A stretch of DNA of 5,179 bases from assembly GCA_902784025.1 (NCBI GenBank), contig CACZTF010000025.1, positions 1 to 5,179 on the forward strand. The letters run 5' to 3'. The position numbers were made by a program, and so were the translations under genes. Source of the stretch: an uncultured Lachnospiraceae bacterium. GTDB lineage: Bacteria > Bacillota > Clostridia > Lachnospirales > Lachnospiraceae. The first letter of the stretch is position 1. Each line of letters starts with the position of its first letter. A model generated the notes under the pieces. It saw only the letters and a list, made by a program, of their open reading frames with translations. It ran no database searches and was not told where the DNA came from. Below, in pieces: positions 1 through 5,179 of this stretch.

Positions 1-898
1 CGATAAATGGCACCAGCATATTTGAGAATATGATGGCGTAGGATACTCCCTCGGGAGATCCGCCGAACATCCTGAAGATAAATGTGAGCACGCCCAGCAC
101 CACGCCGAAGAGCAACCGGCCCTTGGGTGTAGTTGGACTGGTCACATAATCCGTAGCCATAAAAAAGGCTCCCAGTATGAGACCGCCGCCGCATATCTCT
201 TCCAACAGATATATAAAATCAAAGTTATGTCCCGGTGTCAGTAAAAATGTAAGTGCTGCAAATGTAGCTATATATATGAAAGGAATACGGGGGCTTATTA
301 TCCTTCTTATAAGAAGATATGTTGCTCCCGCCATCAGGCATATCACCGAAGTCTCGCCTATGACGCCGTTTATATTTCCCGTAAACATATCCCACAGGTT
401 TACAACACCCTCTGTCTCGCCTCCCGGCTTAAGTATTGCCAGAGGCGTGGGGCTTGAGACCCCGTCTATCACATAGTTTGTCATCTGTGCCGTATAGGCC
501 AGCATCAGAAAGCATCTGGCCGCCAGCGCCGGGTTCATAAAGTTCTGACCCAGACCGCCGAACAGCTGCTTCACCACTATAATGGCAAATGCACATCCAA
601 CTACCTCCATCCAGATGGGAAATTCCGATGGCAGGTTCATAGCCAGGAGAAGTCCGGTAAGGGCCGCACTTAAATCGCCCACCGTAACTTTCTTTTTCAT
701 GGCTGCCTGATATACAGCCTCTATGGCAACGCATACAAACACACCTACCAAAAGGCGGATCAATGCATTAACACCGAAATTATATATTCCGAAAACCGCA
801 CCCGGGGTAAGGGCGATGATAACCTCAAGCATGATGGACTGAGTACTTTTTTTGCCTCTTACATGAGGGCTTTCGGATACTCTGAAGATATTACTCAC
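1..898 (-). CDS. rnfD: RnfD, membrane subunit of the Rnf ferredoxin:NAD+ oxidoreductase (3' end outside window)
   Basis: RnfD is an integral membrane subunit of the Rnf complex, which passes electrons from reduced ferredoxin to NAD+ while moving Na+ or H+ across the cytoplasmic membrane. In this family it carries FMN covalently bound to a threonine. I translated 299 residues by hand from a GTG start at 898. The frame stays open to the window edge, and family members are usually a few tens of residues longer. Family landmarks are the N-terminal SESPHVRG (residues 8-15), GGLGQNFMNPALAAR (114-128), FFMATDYVTSPTTPKGR (245-261) and GGSPEGVSYAI (279-289). Several hydrophobic segments fit membrane helices, at about 22-41, 44-62, 97-113, 185-197, 207-220 and 262-275. 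The predicted flavin site is T151 in D145-G-V-S-S-P-T151-P-L; the proline at 150 is unusual. The start overlaps the rnfC stop as GTGA, with an AGGTGG seven bases upstream, so translation is probably coupled to rnfC. Confidence 0.96.
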   Translation of the reverse strand, partial: MSNIFRVSESPHVRGKKSTQSIMLEVIIALTPGAVFGIYNFGVNALIRLLVGVFVCVAIEAVYQAAMKKKVTVGDLSAALTGLLLAMNLPSEFPIWMEVVGCAFAIIVVKQLFGGLGQNFMNPALAARCFLMLAYTAQMTNYVIDGVSSPTPLAILKPGGETEGVVNLWDMFTGNINGVIGETSVICLMAGATYLLIRRIISPRIPFIYIATFAALTFLLTPGHNFDFIYLLEEICGGGLILGAFFMATDYVTSPTTPKGRLLFGVVLGVLTFIFRMFGGSPEGVSYAIIFSNMLVPFI

Positions 899-2226
899 GA
901 TTTCGCCACCTGCCTTTCTCTTTTCTTTGCCGCCTTAACCGCAGCCTTCATGGATTTAATGGACTGCTTAAGGGGTATGCCGGCAGGACAGACATAGGAA
1001 CAGCAACCACACTCTATGCAGTAAGATCCGTACATTTTCTCAAACTCCCCTGTTTTTCCCTTATCCGCCAGCTTTGCCAGTTTATTTGGCATGAGCTGCA
1101 TGGGGCATACTCCCACGCAGGATGCACAGCTTATGCAGGGTCCTGTCTTCCTTGCAGATACCTCATCCTTCTTAAGAGCCAGTAAGGAAGCGCTTGTCTT
1201 GGTGATAGGAGCGCTTAAGTCGTACATCGCAAATCCCATCATGGTACCGCCGTTTATATATTTCTCAGGATCCTGGCTCGTTCCGCCGGCAGCTGCAAGC
1301 AGTTCTGTAAATGGTGTCCCCAGATACACATAGAACTTACCGGGGTTAGCTATACTGTCCCCGCTTGCAGTTACCACGCGCCTTGTAAGGGGACGCCCCA
1401 TGACAACTGCTTCGTGTACATTAAACAAAGAGTTTACGTTACTAACCACTACGCCGTATTCATTCGCATGGGCGGTGGATTTTATCTTAAGTCCCGTAGT
1501 TGCATAAGTCAGAGTCCTGTCTGATCCCTGGGGATACTTGGTCTTGACAGCCTTCACCGTGATCTTAGACTCATTCGCCGCAAGCTCGGAAAGCTTTTTT
1601 ATAGCCGCCGGCTTGTTATTCTCTATGCCTATCACTGCCTGTGCATTAGGCAGGAGCTTCAGCGCGATCTTTATTCCGCTTATGAGTTCTGCAGCATGTT
1701 CCGTCATGATATAATAGTCGGAAGTAAGATACGGCTCGCACTCTGCGCCGTTTACCACCAGATACTTTATATCCTCCCAGCCGTGGGGAGCCAGTTTCTG
1801 ATCCACGGGAAATCCTGCACCGCCCATACCTACGGCTCCCGAATTCCTGATCTTCTCCAGAAGTTCTTCCCTGGAAAGACTATCCGGGTCAGAACCCACA
1901 AATTCAACTTCTCTGTATTCTCCGTCGTTTTCGATAACTATAGCCTCCGCCTTACCGCCAGTGGGAAAGGGACGCTGCTCTATCTTCTTAACCTTACCGG
2001 AAACGGAGGAATGGATATTTGCCGAGATGGTAGCTCCTGCCTCTGCTATAAGCTGACCCGCCAGGACCTCGTCCCCGGGCTTTACCACGGGAACTGCAGG
2101 CGCACCAGCATGCTGCCGCAGAGGGAATACAAGCTCCCCGCCCGGCTTAAGCTCTACAGGCGCCTTGTCCTGCGTGAGCTCCTTGCCCTCAAAGGGATGT
2201 AAGCCCCCTTTGAATGTATTTGCCAT
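895..2226 (-). CDS. rnfC: RnfC, NADH/FMN- and Fe-S-binding subunit of the Rnf complex
   Basis: RnfC is the peripheral cytoplasmic subunit of the Rnf complex and the likely site of electron exchange with NAD(H). The 443-residue protein begins with the family signature TFKGGLHPFEGKELT (residues 4-18). A lipoyl-like N-terminal region covers about 25-100. The nucleotide/FMN-binding region, related to the 51-kDa subunit of complex I, carries GMGGAGFP (133-140), NGAECEPYLTSDY (159-171) and YPQGSDR (231-237). An SLBB-like segment lies around 280-315 and is followed by GGTMMGFAM (326-334). Two ferredoxin-type 4Fe-4S motifs follow: C364, C367, C370, C374 with P375, and C403, C406, C409, C413 with P414, plus an extra C408. 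All eight ligand cysteines are present. A basic tail of about 25 residues ends the protein. The length fits the short clostridial form, not the long repeat-bearing enterobacterial RsxC. The ATG is supported by GGAGG seven bases upstream. It appears to be the first gene of an rnf operon. Confidence 0.98.
   Translation of the reverse strand: MANTFKGGLHPFEGKELTQDKAPVELKPGGELVFPLRQHAGAPAVPVVKPGDEVLAGQLIAEAGATISANIHSSVSGKVKKIEQRPFPTGGKAEAIVIENDGEYREVEFVGSDPDSLSREELLEKIRNSGAVGMGGAGFPVDQKLAPHGWEDIKYLVVNGAECEPYLTSDYYIMTEHAAELISGIKIALKLLPNAQAVIGIENNKPAAIKKLSELAANESKITVKAVKTKYPQGSDRTLTYATTGLKIKSTAHANEYGVVVSNVNSLFNVHEAVVMGRPLTRRVVTASGDSIANPGKFYVYLGTPFTELLAAAGGTSQDPEKYINGGTMMGFAMYDLSAPITKTSASLLALKKDEVSARKTGPCISCASCVGVCPMQLMPNKLAKLADKGKTGEFEKMYGSYCIECGCCSYVCPAGIPLKQSIKSMKAAVKAAKKRERQVAKS
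906..911 (-). promoter_or_regulatory. Ribosome binding site of rnfD, inside the rnfC 3' end
   Basis: The minus strand reads AGGTGG, a near match to AGGAGG, seven bases before the GTG at 898. It decides the rnfD start, because the protein from this GTG begins with the family N-terminus (SNIFRVSESPHVRG). The site lies within the last codons of rnfC and the two genes overlap as GTGA, so terminating ribosomes could re-initiate directly. Confidence 0.75.
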
Positions 2227-2233
2227 TACATAA

Positions 2234-2240
2234 CCTCCAA
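2234..2240 (-). promoter_or_regulatory. Ribosome binding site of rnfC
   Basis: The minus strand reads TTGGAGG, with the GGAGG core seven bases before the rnfC ATG at 2226. A second ATG at 2231-2229 lies only two bases after the core and is followed at once by TAA, so it is badly placed for initiation. The spacing and the conserved protein N-terminus both favour 2226. Confidence 0.85.
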
Positions 2241-2265
2241 TAACTATTGTACTTAAAAAAAAACA

Positions 2266-2310
2266 ATTATATTAGGTCAGTTTATAATAAATTTAGAAAA
2301 AAATCCACAA
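2266..2310 (-). promoter_or_regulatory. Candidate sigma-A promoter region for the rnf operon
   Basis: The minus strand holds a perfect TATAAT at 2271-2266, which would start transcription about 30 bases before the rnfC ribosome binding site region; its own -35 match is poor. An alternative is TTGTGG (2310-2305), 18 bases, then TATAAA (2286-2281), where the -10 matches 5 of 6 consensus bases and the -35 matches 3 of 6. In DNA this AT-rich, chance -10 matches are common. The existence of a promoter in the gap is more certain than which hexamers are used. Confidence 0.4.
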
Positions 2311-2330
2311 CTTTTTACAAAAAATACTTA

Positions 2331-2360
2331 AAAATACAAGAAAACATATGGTTTTGTCTT
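2331..2360 (-). terminator. Possible weak terminator after mfd
   Basis: About 50 bases after the mfd stop, the minus strand can fold AAG and AAAAC (separated by a two-base bulge) against GTTTT and CTT around a CATAT loop. GTATTTTT follows. The orientation fits mfd transcription, but the stem is almost all A-T pairs and bulged, so it would be a poor intrinsic terminator. It may be a chance fold in AT-rich sequence. Confidence 0.2.
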
Positions 2361-2407
2361 AAAAATATTCATTCTGAATCATTTTGCTGTTTTTTTCTTT
2401 CGGATGA

Positions 2408-5179
2408 TCACAAGTTTTCCAGCATATCCTTCACCATATCAAGGTATTCCTCTGTATTATCGTATTTATCTCCCTCCTCAGTCTTTACCAGCACCCGGCC
2501 GTTTTCTTTCCTGATAAGTTTCATCCCCTGCTCTCCTGCTATTCTCTCGGTCTCACCGTCCGGGCGTACAGGTTCAGATCCATTCATTCTCATTTCCATC
2601 CTGGTCAGCCACAGGGTCTTTTCCTTTCCGCCTTTTACTTCCGTGATCCCGGCCTTGTTAGCCAGAGCTTTGATAAGCGCCAGCTTCAGCAGATTTACGG
2701 CCGGACCGGGAAGCTTTCCATACATATCCAGAAGTTCGTCCTCTATCTGCTGCCTGTCCTCTTCAGACCCTATGCCTGCGATCCTCTTGTAAAGCTCCAG
2801 CTTATGATTCTCCCGCGCCACATAATTATCAGGTAAATGTGCATCCACTCCGATATCCACCGTGGTCTCAAAGCTTTCCGCGATATCTGTACCCTTAAGC
2901 CTTGCCACAGCCTCGTTCAGCATCTTGGTGTAAAGCTCGAATCCCACGGCCTCCATATGACCGGACTGAACCCTGCCCAACAGATTACCCGCCCCCCTTA
3001 TCTCCAGATCCTTCATGGCAAGACGGTACCCCGAGCCAAGATCCGTCATCTCACTGATGGCACGAAGCCTCTTCTCTGCCACATCAGTAAGTATCCTCTC
3101 CCTTGAGAAAAGAAGAAAGGCATATGCGATCCTGGAAGCCCGCCCCACTCGCCCCCGAAGCTGGTAGAGCTGGGAAAGACCAAGCTTGTCTGCATTTTCT
3201 ATTATTATGGTATTTACATTTGGTATATCCAGTCCCGTTTCCACGATAGTTGTGGACACCAGTACATCTGTCTCTCCGTTTATGAAGTCCGTCATGATCC
3301 GCTCTAAATGTCGTTTATCCATCTGCCCGTGCGCTGCCGCAAATACAACATCAGGCATGAGTTCCGACAGATGCTTCACTACATCTTCCATGGCATTTAT
3401 CCTGTTATACACAAAATAAACCTGTCCGCCCCGGTTCACCTCACGGCGTATTGCCTCCTGTATGATCCCGGGGTCACTCTCCGACACAAATGTCTGTATA
3501 GGCTGGCGGTCCACCGGAGGCTCCTCCAAAGTGCTCATGTCACGGATCCCTGCAAGACTCATGTTCAGGGTCCTGGGTATGGGCGTAGCCGAAAGTGCGA
3601 TAACATCCACATTTTCCTTAAGCTTCTTTATCCTCTCCTTTTGGTTTACTCCGAAGCGCTGCTCCTCGTCGATCACAAGAAGACCTAAATTTTTAAATGT
3701 TACATCCTTGGAGAGTATCCTGTGGGTGCCGATCACAATATCCACCGATCCATCCGATACCCCCTTTGCTGCTTTCTTGTTTTCACCATTGGAACGCATC
3801 CCCGACATGAGTGCCACATTTACAGGGAATGCACGCATTCTTGAGCTGAATGTCTCATAATGCTGTCCCGCAAGAATCGTGGTGGGAGCCAGAACAGCCA
3901 CCTGCTTTCCATCCTGAACCGCTTTAAATGCCGCCCTTAATGCGACCTCTGTTTTACCAAAGCCCACATCCCCGCATATCAGCCTGTCCATGCACCTGTC
4001 GCTTTCCATGTCCCTCTTCACATCTGCTATGGCGTCAAGCTGGTCCCGAGTCTCCTCAAAAGGGAACATTTCCTCAAATTCCGTCTGCCAGATCGTATCC
4101 TTACTGTATCTGAATCCCTTCATGCTCATTCGTGCGGCATAAAGGCGCACCAGGTCTGCTGCTATTCCCTCCGCACTTGCCCGGGCTTTGGACTTTGCCC
4201 TGGTCCATGAGGCACTGCCTATCTTATTAACCTTAGGGGGCGCATCCGTTTCTGACGATGCATAGCGCTGTATCATATCCGTCTGGGTGGCAGGAATATA
4301 TACACTGCTGTTCCCGGCATAATCTATCTTTATATAATCCTTCTCCACATTATCCACGGTCTGCTTACATATCCCGCGGTATATACCGATACCGTAATTC
4401 TCGTGGGCCACGAAATCCCCGGGCCCAATGTGCAGTTCCTCCAGCGCCGGCTTCTTTTTCTTCTTTTTGGAACTATCCCTCTTTATGCGACCCGTGGTGT
4501 AAATGTCATTTTCGGTTATGAGCGCATACTTTATCTCCGGATAGGAAAAACCCCGGCTCACGCTGCCGGATACCACAAAAACACTGCCCGGAGCAAGGAT
4601 CGTATCGCTATCTGCGTCATGTTTTTCTTTGATCATCTCCGGTTTGTACCCTTCAACGATCTCCCGGAAAGTGCTCCCTGAGCCTGTTGAATGGTTCCCG
4701 GCCGTATCACGCAGTGCCTTTCCCACCGCAAGCGCTGCTTCTATCCCCTGTTCCTTCAGTTCTCCCTGCAGTCTCCTTGCCCTGGAGGCAGAAGCCGCTG
4801 CGATCACAGTACGGTAGCCTTGCTTTGCGAATCCTTCCACATCCCTGACCAGCTCATCAAAGGAATTATTGTAGGCATTTATCCCTGCCGCCTCTACATG
4901 CACCTGAAGCTCCGGCTTGATACCGGGAAGCTTCACGTCAAAGCCGGACATCAGTAAAACCCTGTGGTTTTTTAATTCCTTAAGCATATCCCAACGGCTT
5001 CTGATCATATTCCTTTGTTTTTTAAGTATATATCCGTTTTCAAAACGAAAACCCATACCGTTCCTGAACTCGTTTTCTATGGTATCAAGGGATTCAAATA
5101 CTCTCCCCGCGTCTTCAAATGTCACCTGACTTCCCTTGGGCAGGTAATCCATTAAAGACCGGGGTTCCTTCTCAAAATA
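2408..5179 (-). CDS. mfd: Mfd, transcription-repair coupling factor (5' end outside window)
   Basis: Mfd is a cytoplasmic ATP-dependent DNA translocase. It binds RNA polymerase stalled at a lesion, pushes it off and recruits UvrA for nucleotide excision repair. The window holds 923 codons plus a TGA stop. The frame is open to the edge, so the Met codon at 5152 is internal; roughly 200-250 residues of the UvrB-like N-terminus are missing. Counting from that Met, a CarD/Tudor-like RNA polymerase interaction domain lies at about 243-300 (GDFVAHENYGIGIYRG). The SF2 helicase motifs follow: Walker A GDVGFGKTE (394-402), Ia APTTILAGQH (422-431), DEEQ (495-498), SAT (521-523), TTIVETGLDIP (634-644) and QLYQLRGRVGR (661-671). 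The TRG translocation motif spans 691-727, with DLEIRGAGNLLG at its end. The C-terminal regulatory domain runs from about 750 to 914. A six-lysine run (229-234) sits in the linker before the polymerase-binding domain. Every catalytic motif is intact and there is no frameshift, so the gene looks functional. Confidence 0.98.
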   Translation of the reverse strand, partial: YFEKEPRSLMDYLPKGSQVTFEDAGRVFESLDTIENEFRNGMGFRFENGYILKKQRNMIRSRWDMLKELKNHRVLLMSGFDVKLPGIKPELQVHVEAAGINAYNNSFDELVRDVEGFAKQGYRTVIAAASASRARRLQGELKEQGIEAALAVGKALRDTAGNHSTGSGSTFREIVEGYKPEMIKEKHDADSDTILAPGSVFVVSGSVSRGFSYPEIKYALITENDIYTTGRIKRDSSKKKKKKPALEELHIGPGDFVAHENYGIGIYRGICKQTVDNVEKDYIKIDYAGNSSVYIPATQTDMIQRYASSETDAPPKVNKIGSASWTRAKSKARASAEGIAADLVRLYAARMSMKGFRYSKDTIWQTEFEEMFPFEETRDQLDAIADVKRDMESDRCMDRLICGDVGFGKTEVALRAAFKAVQDGKQVAVLAPTTILAGQHYETFSSRMRAFPVNVALMSGMRSNGENKKAAKGVSDGSVDIVIGTHRILSKDVTFKNLGLLVIDEEQRFGVNQKERIKKLKENVDVIALSATPIPRTLNMSLAGIRDMSTLEEPPVDRQPIQTFVSESDPGIIQEAIRREVNRGGQVYFVYNRINAMEDVVKHLSELMPDVVFAAAHGQMDKRHLERIMTDFINGETDVLVSTTIVETGLDIPNVNTIIIENADKLGLSQLYQLRGRVGRASRIAYAFLLFSRERILTDVAEKRLRAISEMTDLGSGYRLAMKDLEIRGAGNLLGRVQSGHMEAVGFELYTKMLNEAVARLKGTDIAESFETTVDIGVDAHLPDNYVARENHKLELYKRIAGIGSEEDRQQIEDELLDMYGKLPGPAVNLLKLALIKALANKAGITEVKGGKEKTLWLTRMEMRMNGSEPVRPDGETERIAGEQGMKLIRKENGRVLVKTEEGDKYDNTEEYLDMVKDMLENL

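Larger units (their letters stand above)
2227..2407. other. AT-rich intergenic gap between mfd and rnfC
   Basis: This 181-base gap contains about 39 G or C bases (near 22%), far below the flanking genes. It holds the rnfC ribosome binding site, the candidate promoter region, a weak possible terminator, long A/T runs (nine and seven), and an exact 10-base repeat TATTTTTAAG on the minus strand at 2367-2358 and 2336-2327. I see no convincing gene or structured RNA in it. Confidence 0.8.

Noticed and set aside
429..734. Minus-strand 101-codon open frame inside rnfD
   Set aside because: It lies out of frame within a confidently recognised rnfD, and its product has no recognisable features.
1696..2202. 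Plus-strand 168-codon open frame antisense to rnfC
   Set aside because: It is fully opposite rnfC, with no ribosome binding site or family resemblance that I can see; its composition follows the complementary frame.
2246..2267. Inverted repeat ATTGT / ACAAT before rnfC as a Rex-type redox operator
   Set aside because: A Rex site would be TTGT and ACAA separated by 10 bases with a TTAA-like interior. Here the spacing is 12 and the interior is a T run.
2302..2310. DnaA-box-like AATCCACAA in the AT-rich gap, suggesting an origin
   Set aside because: It is a single imperfect box, with no cluster of boxes and no dnaA, dnaN or parAB nearby.
2363..2386. Seven-codon minus-strand ORF (MIQNEYF) just after mfd
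   Set aside because: There is no ribosome binding site before it, and short ATG-to-TAA frames are expected by chance here.
2247..2792. Plus-strand 181-codon open frame crossing the intergenic gap into mfd
   Set aside because: It starts at TTG without a ribosome binding site. Its first part is Lys/Asn/Phe-rich from AT-rich DNA, and the rest is a Ser-rich shadow of mfd.
1..5179. Mobile elements, CRISPR arrays, tRNA or rRNA genes, or a novel defence or biosynthetic system
   Set aside because: Coding sequence of three known housekeeping or energy genes fills nearly all of the window. I saw no regularly spaced repeats, transposase motifs, terminal inverted repeats or tRNA-like folds.

Overview
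The window looks like chromosomal DNA from an anaerobic Firmicute, most likely a Lachnospiraceae-type clostridium. This rests on an Rnf complex gene order starting with rnfC then rnfD, a short RnfC without the long C-terminal repeats of enterobacterial RsxC, strong GGAGG-type ribosome binding sites, and coding DNA of intermediate GC (roughly half by spot counts) beside a very AT-rich intergenic gap. The family-level assignment is inference.

All three genes lie on the minus strand, so transcription runs from high to low coordinates. From 5179 down to 2408 is mfd, the transcription-repair coupling factor, missing its N-terminus beyond the window edge. From 2407 to 2227 is a 181-base intergenic gap of about 22% GC. 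It holds a candidate promoter region and ribosome binding site for the next gene, and no strong terminator for mfd. From 2226 to 895 is a complete rnfC. It overlaps by four bases (GTGA) the start of rnfD, which runs from 898 off the left edge and lacks only its C-terminal end here.

RnfC and RnfD are subunits of the membrane-bound ferredoxin:NAD+ oxidoreductase, which couples electron transfer to Na+ or H+ translocation. rnfG, rnfE, rnfA and rnfB would be expected beyond position 1. Mfd is functionally unrelated: it removes stalled RNA polymerase at DNA lesions and recruits UvrA. The adjacency looks like two neighbouring transcription units in the same direction.

I found no mobile element, CRISPR array, tRNA, rRNA, phage gene or novel multigene system. 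The most interesting point is a proline in the predicted covalent-flavin attachment motif of RnfD (D-G-V-S-S-P-T), where the usual residue before the acceptor threonine is alanine.
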